From contig NZ_JAHXBF010000026.1 of assembly GCF_020103695.1 (NCBI RefSeq), positions 81,393 to 145,392 of the forward strand: 64,000 bases of DNA, read 5' to 3'. Each line of letters begins with the position of its first letter. Within the stretch, counting starts at the first letter, position 1. The stretch is from Hyalangium versicolor. Lineage in GTDB: Bacteria; Myxococcota; Myxococcia; Myxococcales; Myxococcaceae. Below the pieces are notes generated by a model, which had not been told where the DNA came from, ran no database searches, and saw nothing but the letters and a program-made list of their open reading frames with translations. Position numbers and translations under genes: made by a program. This document shows, one piece after another, positions 1 through 8,825 of this stretch.

Positions 1-165
1 ATGGACACGAAGGCGCTGGACCGCGGCCTCCCCTGGTCCGTCTCAAGGTGGATCAAGAACCCCGCCGGGAGCCTCGTTGCCCTGAGGCTCATCAATGGTA
101 AGAGGGCGTGGGACTTCGACGCTCGGGGCCAGTTTCTCGGAGAGGCGGGGAAGGCTTCCCGGTGA
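1..165 (+). CDS. C-terminal end of an unrecognised protein (possibly 5' partial)
   Basis: An open frame runs from the first base of the window to a TGA, giving 54 residues that end in GQFLGEAGKASR. An ATG lies exactly at position 1, but the gene may begin upstream of the window, so I treat it as possibly partial. The fragment is basic with alternating hydrophobic residues and shows no recognisable motif. It converges with the P450 gene across 35 bp. Function unknown. Confidence 0.45.
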   Translation: MDTKALDRGLPWSVSRWIKNPAGSLVALRLINGKRAWDFDARGQFLGEAGKASR

Positions 166-200
166 CGGTCTCCGTCCCAGGAGGTTTGTGACGCCAGCTG

Positions 201-1457
201 TCAGGGAGCCTGGACGTCCCACGCAACCAGGAGGCTCTCAGGCCTTCGGACGGTGACGCTCTTCAGGAAGCCCAGGTTCTGCCCCGGCACGAGCCGAAGT
301 CCCGGGAGACTTCGAAGCAGGGCGTCGAGCGCCACCCTTGCCTCGAGTCGTGCGAGCGGCGCGCCAATGCAGAAGTGGAGCCCCTGGCCGAAGGCGAGGT
401 GCTTCTTCACGTCCGTCCGCCGGACATCGAAGCGCTCCGGTTCGTGGAACCGGGCCTCGTCGCGGTTGGCCGAAGCGTAGACGATATGGATGTGGGCGCC
501 CTTCGGAATCGGGACGCCCCCAACTTCCACTGCCTCCCGCGCGGTGCGGAACATGGCATGCACGGGCGAGGTCATCCGCACCGCTTCCTCGACGGCACCG
601 GCGATGAGGCTCGGCTCGTTCCGGAGTGCGTGCAATTGCTCCGGATGCCGGAGCAGCAGCTCCACCGCGCCCACGATGAGGCCCGCGGTCGTCTCATGCC
701 CCGCGAAGTGCACCTGCATCAGCAGGCTCACGAGCTCCGCCATGCTCATGGGCGGCGTCATCCCTTGCCCCTCGGTGATGATGTCGCTCATCAAGTCCTC
801 CCGGGGAGCCGTCTTCCGCTCCTCGAGCGCCGAGGCGAGGTAGCGCTGGAACTCGACCACGCCCCGCGCGCATGCGACCTGGTGCTCGACGGGGCCATGC
901 GCCGCCAGGACGGTGGACAACTCATCGGACCAGCGTCGGAACCGGTGGACGTCCGAGCGGGGGATTCCGAGGATCTCCGCGATGATGCTGGACGACAGCG
1001 GATGGGCGAACCGGAGGAACAGATCCGCCTGTCCCTCCTGCCGGAAGCCAAGGATGAGCTCGTCCACGAGGGAGCGGATGAGGGGCTCCTTCTGCGAGAG
1101 CCTCCGCCCGGTGAAGGCTTTGCTGACGAGGCCCCGGAAGCGGGTATGCGCGGGCGGATCGTTGTCCACGAGGCTGGGCACCAGGGGGTAGCCGCCCATC
1201 AGCGTGGAGACGACCTCCGGCGGAATCGTCGCGGCCCCCACCGTGATGGACTCGGCGGAAGAGAAGCGCGCGGTATCGGCCACCACGGCGCTGATGTCCG
1301 CATGGCGCGTCACCACCCACGCTCCCAGCGCGGGGCTGAAGAACACCGGCTCCTCTCTCCGAGCACGCGCCAGGAACGGGTGAGGCTCCTCGAGCTGGGG
1401 CGAGTCGAGCGGGTGGTACTCGGAGCCAAGGCCTCGGGGCGTGTTGGTCGTGGACAT
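201..1457 (-). CDS. Cytochrome P450
   Basis: A 418-residue heme-thiolate monooxygenase of ordinary bacterial class I length, soluble, with no membrane anchor. Signatures are the I-helix oxygen-activation motif AGHETT (about 252-257), the K-helix ExxR (E291-R294) and the heme loop FGQGLHFCIG with the ligand Cys363. The ATG at 1457 follows an AAGG-type ribosome site and is preferred over a TTG seven codons upstream. No ferredoxin or reductase gene is adjacent, so redox partners must come from elsewhere. It is divergent from the vWA/TSP3 lipoprotein gene over about 210 bp. Substrate cannot be told from sequence; nearby genes do not form an obvious biosynthetic cluster. Family assignment is secure. 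Confidence 0.95.
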   Translation of the reverse strand: MSTTNTPRGLGSEYHPLDSPQLEEPHPFLARARREEPVFFSPALGAWVVTRHADISAVVADTARFSSAESITVGAATIPPEVVSTLMGGYPLVPSLVDNDPPAHTRFRGLVSKAFTGRRLSQKEPLIRSLVDELILGFRQEGQADLFLRFAHPLSSSIIAEILGIPRSDVHRFRRWSDELSTVLAAHGPVEHQVACARGVVEFQRYLASALEERKTAPREDLMSDIITEGQGMTPPMSMAELVSLLMQVHFAGHETTAGLIVGAVELLLRHPEQLHALRNEPSLIAGAVEEAVRMTSPVHAMFRTAREAVEVGGVPIPKGAHIHIVYASANRDEARFHEPERFDVRRTDVKKHLAFGQGLHFCIGAPLARLEARVALDALLRSLPGLRLVPGQNLGFLKSVTVRRPESLLVAWDVQAP

Positions 1458-1667
1458 AGATGCGCACCTTTCTGGCAATCAGCTCTTGGGTTGGAGCCAT
1501 TCTGCAGCTTCTCGAACCGGGCCGGGGGAGTGAGGGTGGGGTGTGACTGGGGGAACGGACGGATTCACCCCATGTCACCACTGGCGTATATCGTTGCAAG
1601 TCTCCGCAAGCCCTGGGCCGCGCCTGGCTTCGGACGCGGAACCCTTCTGGAGTGGAGGCTCCTGATA

Positions 1668-4643
1668 ATGAACGTGCAACGGTGGTTTCATGCCGCGCTG
1701 CTCGGGGCGATCCTGGTGGCAGCGGCAGCATGCGGTGACCCCGACCCTTCCCCTCAAGAGCCAGACGCGGGCGCCGGGGACGCTGGCTCTGATGCGGGTT
1801 TGCCCGATGCGGGTTTCCCGGATGGTGGCTCCTCTCTGGACGGTGGCTCCTCCCAGGATGGCGGCTCCTCTCAGGACGGTGGCTCCTCCCAGGACGGTGG
1901 CTCCTCCCAGGACGGTGGCTCCTCCCAGGACGGTGGCTCCTCCCAGGATGGCGGCTCCTCCCAGGATGGTGGCTCCGCGCAGGACGGTGGCTCCGCGCAG
2001 GATGGTGGTTTTCCGCAGGATGGTGGCTCCTCGGATGCGGGCATCCCGGATCCGAACGACCCGAACAATGCGACCAAGGACACGGATTGTGACGGTCTGA
2101 GCGACAAGGTGGAGTTCGAGACGAACCGAGGCAACGGCAGGAAGACGAACCCTGGGCTTGCGGACACGGACCTGGACGGACTGCCAGACGGGCTCGAGGT
2201 GGGAGTCGATACGCCGGTGCCTGGCACCACATGCGTCCTGCTGAGGGATGAGGGCTTCCTGCTGAAGACGGACCCCACCAGCCCGGACTCGGATGATGAC
2301 GGCCTGCTGGATGGCGTGGAGGATGCCAACCACAACGGCAAGGCGGATGATTGGGAGACGCATCCCCTGCTCAAGGACTCGGACTGCGACGGACTGATTG
2401 ACGGGCCCAACCAGGGCACCACCCTGGGCGAGGACCTGAACGCCAACGGCTTCAAGGATGGCAACGAGACGGACCCGCGCAAGTCGGACAGCGATGGGGA
2501 TGGCATCCTGGATGGTGTGGAACGAGGTGTCACCGTCAATCCCGATCCCACCTCCTGCTCGGGCTTCATTCCAGACATCGATCCCGGCACGAACACGGAT
2601 CCGACCAATACCGACTCCGACGGCGACGGAGTGAGTGATGGCGCCGAGGACTCCAACCAGAACGGCAGGGTGGAGCCCCCTGAGTTGGATCCCGCGGATG
2701 GCACGGATGCCAGCGGGCCCGTGGGGCAGGTGTGCACCACGAACAACCTGCGCTCCGTGGCGTTCAAGGACGAGCAGGGGCCCGACATCAAGCTGGCGCT
2801 GCCGCTGTCGTTCGACGAAGTCACCCAGATCAAGGTGGGCAGCGATGTCCGAGGCCTGATCGGCTACGACAGCAGCAACAAGGTGGGCTTCCTCGTCTAT
2901 CGCCAGCCCGCGCCCGCGGGGGCCTCCGACCCGCTGGGGGACGAGGAAGTGCTGCGGCCGTCCATTGCCAGCAAGGGGGCTCTGTCCAATCGAACCGCCC
3001 AGCGATTCACGACCTGGGATGGCTATGGGGCCGTGCAGGCCTTCTATGACCAGGCAGGCACGACCACGGATCTCAAGCGCCGGACCGATGAGCTCGTGGA
3101 CGCGCTGGTGCCCGGCAGCACGGGCCGCCTGAGTTCCTCCGCGTCGGGCATCACCGGGAACTTCCGGCTGCAGACGCTCTTCGTCCATCGCTCGGCGCAG
3201 AGCGTCGTGGTTCTCATCGCGGTGACGAACCTGGGGGCGGTCACGGACTCGAACCAGAACTCGGTGGCGGCCTTCTCCGCGAGGGATCTGTCGGATGGGT
3301 CCGCGCTGGCGCAGTTCGGCGAGCCGACGGCCGTCCAGTGCGAGCGCTTCCATGTCGCGACGACGTCGAAGTTGGATCTGCTCTTCGTGGTGGACGACAG
3401 CGGCTCCATGGCGACGTCTCAGACGGCGCTGGCGACGACGGCCCAGTCCGCGGTCAATGCGCTCAACGCCACCTCCCTGGATTGGCGCATGGCGATGGTC
3501 ACCTCCAGCTACCACATCGCCAACTCTGCCAACTCGGCCAGGCTGCGGCCGTTCACCCGCAACGTGAACAAGGTGAGGGCGTGGCTCACGGAGAACAGCA
3601 TCTGCACCTCGGGGATCTGCAGCAATGTGCCCACCACCCCTGAGGCTGCTACCTGCTCTGGAAGCTCCGCGGAAGGCGCGAACGGAGGGTGCTGGGTCAG
3701 CGTCACCGGCTCCGGCACCGAGGGTGTTCTGGGTGCGTCCCGGAAGGCCATCGATGACATCACCCCCGGAACGGATGCGACGGCTCCCGAGTCGCCCACC
3801 CTGGCGCGCAAGGGTGCCAGTCTCGTGGTGGTCATTCTTGGGGATGCGGATGATCAGACCAGTGGTGTCACCTCGACCGTGGTGAACTGCGGTTCAGGAG
3901 GCACCTCGGACAGGGCGGGTTCGGGCTGTGAGCCCATCCAGAACTTCATCAACTTCTTTGGCAGCGTGTCCTCTCCCACGACGCCCGGCAACAAGACGGG
4001 CAAGCTCATCCCCGTGCACGGCATCGTGTGCCCGACGGGAGCCTTCTGTGGCTGCACCACGCAGCCGTGCGACAGCAACAACACGACTCGAGAGTTCAAC
4101 CCGCAGCCCCAGTACGGGCCGTTGCGGCATGCAACGGTGGTCAATGCCTCGGGCGGTGTGTTGGGCTCCATCCTCGATGCCACTTCGATCCAGGCCGCGA
4201 TGACGGCGATCGTGTCCGACACGATTGGCAACCAGGGATACCAGACGCTCAAGCCGCCGATCGGGGCTTCGATCAAGGTGGCGCTGGAGGCCGTGAGCGA
4301 TCCGGCGCTCTGCCAGGCGAGCAACGTTCCGCGCAGCACCGTCAATGGCTTCGACTTCGACGGCAGCGCCCGGACACTCTCCCTGTTCGGAGCTTGCCGC
4401 CCGGCGACCATGAACTCGCAGGCGGTGGTGTCCTACCGGTACTGGCGCAACACGGTGAGCGATCCGAATGGCGGCGCGCCATGCGAGGACGACCCGTACT
4501 ACAGCCCGGTCGAGCCGGACCACTGCGCCGGCCCGACCCTGGGCTGCGACGCCTCGGACACTCAGTGCGTGTGCAAGCCCAACTGCGGTGGCACCTGCAG
4601 TGTCGGCACGCAGTGCAACATGGCAACCTGCGCATGTGAGTGA
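1668..4643 (+). CDS. Surface lipoprotein with TSP3 calcium repeats and a vWA domain
   Basis: A 991-residue predicted lipoprotein. The signal peptide ends in a lipobox-like AAAAC with Cys22. Next come an Asp/Ala/Gly-rich stretch, a low-complexity DGGSSQ hexapeptide repeat (about 52-123), then at least six thrombospondin type 3 style Ca2+ motifs (DSDGDGxxDG) to about residue 350. A vWA domain follows with an intact MIDAS DxSxS (D576, S578, S580). The C-terminus is Cys-rich. The ATG at 1668 has a GAGG ribosome site; the open frame extends far upstream but only as antisense of the P450. This architecture resembles myxobacterial gliding or adhesion lipoproteins such as CglD, which I recall as having vWA and TSP3 modules; orthology is unproven. 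Probable role: Ca2+-dependent surface adhesion. Confidence 0.85.
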   Translation: MNVQRWFHAALLGAILVAAAACGDPDPSPQEPDAGAGDAGSDAGLPDAGFPDGGSSLDGGSSQDGGSSQDGGSSQDGGSSQDGGSSQDGGSSQDGGSSQDGGSAQDGGSAQDGGFPQDGGSSDAGIPDPNDPNNATKDTDCDGLSDKVEFETNRGNGRKTNPGLADTDLDGLPDGLEVGVDTPVPGTTCVLLRDEGFLLKTDPTSPDSDDDGLLDGVEDANHNGKADDWETHPLLKDSDCDGLIDGPNQGTTLGEDLNANGFKDGNETDPRKSDSDGDGILDGVERGVTVNPDPTSCSGFIPDIDPGTNTDPTNTDSDGDGVSDGAEDSNQNGRVEPPELDPADGTDASGPVGQVCTTNNLRSVAFKDEQGPDIKLALPLSFDEVTQIKVGSDVRGLIGYDSSNKVGFLVYRQPAPAGASDPLGDEEVLRPSIASKGALSNRTAQRFTTWDGYGAVQAFYDQAGTTTDLKRRTDELVDALVPGSTGRLSSSASGITGNFRLQTLFVHRSAQSVVVLIAVTNLGAVTDSNQNSVAAFSARDLSDGSALAQFGEPTAVQCERFHVATTSKLDLLFVVDDSGSMATSQTALATTAQSAVNALNATSLDWRMAMVTSSYHIANSANSARLRPFTRNVNKVRAWLTENSICTSGICSNVPTTPEAATCSGSSAEGANGGCWVSVTGSGTEGVLGASRKAIDDITPGTDATAPESPTLARKGASLVVVILGDADDQTSGVTSTVVNCGSGGTSDRAGSGCEPIQNFINFFGSVSSPTTPGNKTGKLIPVHGIVCPTGAFCGCTTQPCDSNNTTREFNPQPQYGPLRHATVVNASGGVLGSILDATSIQAAMTAIVSDTIGNQGYQTLKPPIGASIKVALEAVSDPALCQASNVPRSTVNGFDFDGSARTLSLFGACRPATMNSQAVVSYRYWRNTVSDPNGGAPCEDDPYYSPVEPDHCAGPTLGCDASDTQCVCKPNCGGTCSVGTQCNMATCACE
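1821..2036 (+). repeat. 18-bp coding tandem repeat, 12 units
   Basis: Twelve consecutive 18-bp units, consensus GACGGTGGCTCCTCCCAG, encode DGGSSQ in the linker after the lipobox. Four central units (1875-1946) are identical at DNA level. Flanking units differ mostly at synonymous or Ser/Ala positions, and the eleventh reads DGGFPQ. In-frame units make copy-number change by slippage or recombination possible without a frameshift. Confidence 0.93.
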
Positions 4644-4644
4644 G

Positions 4645-4697
4645 GCTCCCGAGCCCGCGTGAGGTGGTCACCCCATCTCACGCGGGGCTCTCGGAGG
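4645..4697. terminator. Hairpin terminator between convergent genes
   Basis: Arms GAGCCCGCGTGAG (4651-4663) and CTCACGCGGGGCTC (4677-4690) pair with one bulge around a 13-nt loop, and pairing extends outward into CTCC/GGAG. It sits between the stops of the vWA lipoprotein and the radical SAM gene, so it could serve both strands. There is no clear T tract. Confidence 0.7.
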
Positions 4698-4714
4698 AAG
4701 GGCTGATCGTCAAC

Positions 4715-6433
4715 TCACGCCGGCTGCAGGAAGCGGCCGTCCACGAGATGGTCGATGACCTCTCGTGCCGAGTCCGGGTCGAGCTTCACCTTGGATCCCA
4801 GTTGCGCCACCGCGCTGGCAACCGTCGTCGGGCGCTCGAAGGCGGCCAGGGTGCTCAGGAGGATCCTCCCTTCCTCACCCTGATCCAGCGTCGGATCCGT
4901 GAACCGGCGCGGGCTGACCGAAGGTGCGCAGGCCAGTCCCGTTCCATCCACTGACCGCACGACGGTCACCTGTTCCTGGGCCACTTTCGCTGGGACCTTG
5001 TGAGGTCCCAGCCAATCTCCCAGCTTGAACTGGAGCGTCGAGGGAGCGGTGTTCAACAGGCGCGTGCGTCCATGGATGGGAACCTTTCGCCTCGCGGCCC
5101 TGTGCTCCCACGCCAGCGCATCGACCTGCTCCGACGTGCGCTGCACCGCTTTCTCGAGCGCCGCGTCGCGGAAGCGCAGCATCGGCACCGAGATATCCCC
5201 TGGCTCGCGCCGCTCGAAGTACTCGAGGAACTCGGCGAACGTGCGCGCTTCCGTCGCCATGTCGAACCGCGCGGGGTGCTCGGTGACGAGCGCCCCAGGC
5301 TGCGCTTCCAGCCGCTGATAGCCCACCACGCAGTCGAGGCTGATCACTCGCTTCACCAGCCGCAACTCCTCCTCGAGCGTGGCGGCGCTAGCAAAGGGCA
5401 GACCCGCGATTCCGGAGATCTCGACGCCCAGGTTCGGATGGCGGCGGCAGCGGTCGATGATCTCGAGCAACTCCCGGTCCGAGGCGCAGGGCTTGAGCAG
5501 GCCCCGACGCATCTGCTCCTGCCGCTGCTGCTCCGAGAAGCAGCCGATGTCGAGCACCATGTAGACCTGCTCGAAGGTCTGTGCCAGGGCGTCGATCAGC
5601 TCCATCGACGCGATCCCCCACAGGAAATACGTGCAGGAGTGCCGCGAGAGATCGACCCCGGCCCAGGTGCTCTGCAGAAACGCCGCCGAGCTCCCCGAGA
5701 AGTCATAGCGGTACTGCCACGTCCGGGGGGCGGTCTCCTGGTGGTCGCGGCGAACGCTCTCCTCGGAGCGGAGGAACGGCTTCGCGCGCCCGAAGTCCGC
5801 CTTCTGGTTGCCTCGGGCCCCACCGCAATACAGGCAGTTCTCGCCGCACCCCTTGCCAGGCGCGACCCACCCCGAGAAGGCGTGGCGGTCCTGGTAGCTC
5901 AAGAAGATATCGTCGAAGTGCGAGTAGTAGACGTCCTCGCTGTTCTTGGCGCCCTGCACGTATTGCAGGGCTTGCCGCCGTGGGGAGCCGTCCGGTGCCT
6001 GGGTGACGCAGTTGGGCGGGGAGGGATCGCCTCGGCAGAGCGCGAGCATGGGCACTTCGCCGTCGCCCAGGATGATGTGATCGATGCAGTCGAACGCGTA
6101 CAGCTCTCGCCACCAGTACGACGCGGAGTTACCACCCAGGACGATCTGGATCTCGGGATCGATCTTGCGCAGCGCCCGGGCCAACAACAGCGCCCGGTGG
6201 ACATGGTGGAACCACTTGAGGCTGATGCCGACGAGCTTGGGGCGTACGCGGGCTACCAGGGCTTCGAGCGAGCGGACCACCTCTTCCTCGGTCTCGTCCC
6301 CGTCGTAGAGGCGGACGAAGGCTTCGATTCCGCCCCGCCGCAGGTAGCCCGCGAGGTACAAGATCCCGCAGGTGGCCTCTCCGGTTCCGGCACCGAGAAG
6401 GAGGACTGGAGAGAGGACACGACGGCCATGCAT
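4715..6433 (-). CDS. B12-binding domain radical SAM protein
   Basis: A 572-residue protein. The N-terminal part (about 5-135) has the Rossmann-like pattern of a cobalamin-binding domain, with segments VGISLKW and VLGGNSA. The radical SAM cluster motif Cx3Cx2C is at Cys196, Cys200 and Cys203. The C-terminal about 90 residues look like a small winged-helix domain. Family knowledge: such enzymes perform methylations, ring rearrangements or other radical chemistry on natural products, lipids or peptides. The ATG at 6433 follows GGGGAA; the open frame continues upstream without good coding character. It lies downstream of, and co-oriented with, the secreted-protein gene, with a strong palindrome between them. 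No precursor peptide gene was found nearby. Substrate unknown. Confidence 0.85.
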   Translation of the reverse strand: MHGRRVLSPVLLLGAGTGEATCGILYLAGYLRRGGIEAFVRLYDGDETEEEVVRSLEALVARVRPKLVGISLKWFHHVHRALLLARALRKIDPEIQIVLGGNSASYWWRELYAFDCIDHIILGDGEVPMLALCRGDPSPPNCVTQAPDGSPRRQALQYVQGAKNSEDVYYSHFDDIFLSYQDRHAFSGWVAPGKGCGENCLYCGGARGNQKADFGRAKPFLRSEESVRRDHQETAPRTWQYRYDFSGSSAAFLQSTWAGVDLSRHSCTYFLWGIASMELIDALAQTFEQVYMVLDIGCFSEQQRQEQMRRGLLKPCASDRELLEIIDRCRRHPNLGVEISGIAGLPFASAATLEEELRLVKRVISLDCVVGYQRLEAQPGALVTEHPARFDMATEARTFAEFLEYFERREPGDISVPMLRFRDAALEKAVQRTSEQVDALAWEHRAARRKVPIHGRTRLLNTAPSTLQFKLGDWLGPHKVPAKVAQEQVTVVRSVDGTGLACAPSVSPRRFTDPTLDQGEEGRILLSTLAAFERPTTVASAVAQLGSKVKLDPDSAREVIDHLVDGRFLQPA

Positions 6434-6528
6434 GAGACGTTCCCCAACTTCGAGAGCCCGTAAGTATAGACGGTCCGCCTCAGCCGACCTACCTGATGAG
6501 GTGCCCCTCTCGGGCGAGAGAGCGACCC

Positions 6529-6551
6529 ACTGGTATGCTGGCCATACCAGT
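6529..6551. promoter_or_regulatory. Perfect 9-bp inverted repeat (candidate operator)
   Basis: ACTGGTATG (6529-6537) and CATACCAGT (6543-6551) are exact reverse complements separated by CTGGC. The repeat lies about 95 bp upstream of the radical SAM start and 17 bp beyond the stop of the preceding gene. There is no downstream T tract, which favours a dimeric-repressor operator over an intrinsic terminator, but either is possible. Confidence 0.6.
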
Positions 6552-6567
6552 TCGCGGCGAACCACCC

Positions 6568-7815
6568 CTAGTTGGAACTGCCAGGTGGCTCCACCGGCTC
6601 GGGCATGGCCCACACGGCCGACGGGGTGAGGTAGACCCCGTCGAAGGCGTAGAGGATGCCCGTCCAACGGTCCCAGAAGACGCCCCAGTTGTACTCGGTG
6701 GGAGGTGCCGTGAGCGGGTTGCCGTCCGGATCCGGCCGGCTGTAGGCAAAGTCCGAGTAGTCCCACGGGTGGGTACCGAAGGCCGTCGTGAGGAACGGGG
6801 TGAGCAACTGCATCAGCGCGGAGCGGGACACCTCATCGGAGCGAGGCGCCGCCGGGGTGAACACAGGCTGCGCCTGATCGTGCTGCTCGCGCCAGGCGAT
6901 GCAGTTGTTGCCCATGGCAATGAGAGCATCGCGTTCGGCAGGCGTGGGTGCGAGCCGGGCCTTCTCGTACAGGGCGAAGGCCGCCACCAGCAGGCTCTTC
7001 CAGTTCATGCCCGGGAAGAGGGTGGAGAACTGGTAGGGGCGGGGTGTGTCATGGGCGTGGGCGAGCGCGTAGGCGTAGGCGCTCTGGGCCTCCACCGGGC
7101 TCGTGCCGGGGAGCGGGAACTCCGCCAACACCTGCTCGGGCGTCACCGAGCCCCCGCGAGCGCTGCGCCAGTCGATGTAGCTGCGCCCCGCGCCGCCGAT
7201 GTCCGAGTAGATGGCCAGGTTGCCCTCATGCAGGGTGCGCTCGAACGTCCGGACGATGATCTCGGCCTTGTCGAGGGGCCAGAAGGCGGGAGCGCTCGAA
7301 TAGACGACGACGAGCCGTGACGCGGTGGTGAACAGGACGCGCGGGTCCCCGAGCTGCTCCCAGTTCAGGGCCGAGGCCAGCGACGCGAGCGAGGTGGCTA
7401 CATCCACGGGGATGCCTCGCAGGATCAGCTCCTGGGCCAGGCTCTGGATGGAGCCTCGCATGTCGCCGGAGATGCCCGCCCGATCGAGGCAGGAGGACAC
7501 GGAGAAGCAGGGCCACGAGCGGGACGCACGGATGATGCGCAGCGCGAGGTCCGTACCGAGCATGCCCTGGCCTCCGGCCTGCGAGGCATGCGGGGCGAAG
7601 GCGTACCAGACGGGGCGCACGTTGCTGCTCCCACCCGGTTGGAGGCTCGGATCGACCAGGGATTGCACCTCGTAAGCGAGTTGGATGTAGCCCAGGGTGA
7701 TGCGGCGGTTGTCTTCCAGTGGCGTGGCGCCTCGAGCCTCGAGGGCTGGAAAGCTCACCCACGCCAGGGCCAGCAGCCACGCAGCGACAGCGCAGCCACG
7801 CGAACGATGCTTCAT
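6568..7815 (-). CDS. Secreted protein of unknown function
   Basis: A 415-residue protein with an N-terminal signal peptide (basic start, hydrophobic core about 9-22, likely cleavage after ARGA near residue 30). I do not recognise the family. Visible features are two close cysteines (segment SWPCFSVSSC), a Trp/Tyr/Pro-rich C-terminal half (segments FGTHPWDYSDFAY and YNWGVFWDRW), and no transmembrane helix after the signal. The ATG at 7815 has a strong GAGGAG site eight bases upstream. It precedes the radical SAM gene on the same strand by 134 bp and is divergent from the alpha/beta hydrolase. Export is a reasonable inference; any enzymatic role is not. Confidence 0.8.
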   Translation of the reverse strand: MKHRSRGCAVAAWLLALAWVSFPALEARGATPLEDNRRITLGYIQLAYEVQSLVDPSLQPGGSSNVRPVWYAFAPHASQAGGQGMLGTDLALRIIRASRSWPCFSVSSCLDRAGISGDMRGSIQSLAQELILRGIPVDVATSLASLASALNWEQLGDPRVLFTTASRLVVVYSSAPAFWPLDKAEIIVRTFERTLHEGNLAIYSDIGGAGRSYIDWRSARGGSVTPEQVLAEFPLPGTSPVEAQSAYAYALAHAHDTPRPYQFSTLFPGMNWKSLLVAAFALYEKARLAPTPAERDALIAMGNNCIAWREQHDQAQPVFTPAAPRSDEVSRSALMQLLTPFLTTAFGTHPWDYSDFAYSRPDPDGNPLTAPPTEYNWGVFWDRWTGILYAFDGVYLTPSAVWAMPEPVEPPGSSN

Positions 7816-8037
7816 GAAGCAGTCTCCTCTTCGAAGAAGTGGCACGGTCCAGAGGGCCGGGGAGGGTGCACTGGCGGAGGCCGGATGTGAACCCGGTTTT
7901 TTGCGGTTCTGTCCGTTGGTTGGCCACTGCTCGTGGAGCGACTGGTGTGCGCCTCCGCTATAACGTCGACACCGGCGACTGCGGCGTCTCCAGAAGGTTG
8001 CCGCACATGGCAGATGGCTCGAGAGCGGAGTTGGCGA

Positions 8038-8814
8038 ATGAAGATGCGACGCGCATGGGCAGCGTTCCTCCTCGGTATCCTTGCAACGGTCTGCTGGACG
8101 ACGGAGGCGTTGGCGCAGACCCCTCCACCGGCCAAGGCGGTCAACGTGGTGCTGGTGCATGGCGCCTGGGCGGATGGTTCGAGCTGGAGCGAAGTCATTC
8201 AGCGGCTTCAAGCCGCCGGACTGCATGTGACCGCGGTGCAGAATCCACTGACATCGCTTGCCGATTCCGTCGCCGAGACGCGACGCGTTCTGGCTCAGCA
8301 GGAGGGTCCCACGGTGCTGGTCGCCCACTCCTGGGGCGGGACGGTCATCAGTGAGGTGGGAACCGATCCGAAGGTGACGGCGCTCGTGTACGTGGCCGCG
8401 CGTGCACCCGATACGGGAGAGGACTTCGTTGCACTCTCCAAGAAGTACCCCACCATGCCCGTGCGGGCCGGCGTCCAGGAGCGCGAGGGCTTCACCACGA
8501 TCGGTGAGGAGCACTTCCTCAAATACTTCGCGAACGGTGTCGCACCCGACAAGGCGAAGGTCCTGTACGCCGTGCAGCAGCCAACCGCTGCTTCGCTGTT
8601 CGCGGGAAAGACCACCGTGGCGGCCTGGCAATCCAAGCCGAGCTGGTATGCGGTGTCGAAGCAGGATCAGACGATCTCGCCAGACCTCCAGCGGTTTCTC
8701 GCGAAACGCATGAAGGCGACGGCTGTGGAGCTGGAGGCAGGACACCTTTCCCTGATCTCCCACTCACAGGACATCGCCAACCTGATCCTGGCGGCTGCGG
8801 GTCACCGCAAGTGA
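8038..8814 (+). CDS. Secreted alpha/beta hydrolase
   Basis: A 258-residue alpha/beta-hydrolase fold protein with a signal peptide ending near ALAQ (residue 27). The nucleophile elbow AHSWGG places Ser98. An oxyanion HGAW motif is at 41-44, and a C-terminal AGHLS supplies His236. An SKQDQ segment before it is the probable acid. This belongs to the small esterase/hydrolase group that acts on aromatic or ester substrates. The ATG at 8038 has GGAG eight bases upstream. The frame extends about 35 codons further but lacks a ribosome site. It converges on the glutaredoxin-like gene with an 11-bp gap. Substrate unknown. Confidence 0.88.
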   Translation: MKMRRAWAAFLLGILATVCWTTEALAQTPPPAKAVNVVLVHGAWADGSSWSEVIQRLQAAGLHVTAVQNPLTSLADSVAETRRVLAQQEGPTVLVAHSWGGTVISEVGTDPKVTALVYVAARAPDTGEDFVALSKKYPTMPVRAGVQEREGFTTIGEEHFLKYFANGVAPDKAKVLYAVQQPTAASLFAGKTTVAAWQSKPSWYAVSKQDQTISPDLQRFLAKRMKATAVELEAGHLSLISHSQDIANLILAAAGHRK

Positions 8815-8825
8815 TCACGAAGGCT

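Noticed and set aside
1582..1597. Possible sigma-54 promoter (TGGC ... TTGC) before the vWA lipoprotein gene
   Set aside because: The GG-to-GC gap is 11 bases instead of 10 and the -24 box is TGGCGT, so it should not be functional.
375..1667. N-terminal extension of the vWA lipoprotein frame back to 375
   Set aside because: It is antisense to the P450 gene; a lipoprotein signal peptide and ribosome site place the true start at 1668.
1821..2036. CRISPR-like repetitive DNA
   Set aside because: The units are contiguous without spacers, encode DGGSSQ in frame and lie inside a gene.
7816..8037. TGGCACG half-site in the divergent region before the alpha/beta hydrolase
   Set aside because: Only a -24-like half is present; no TTGC at the proper distance.
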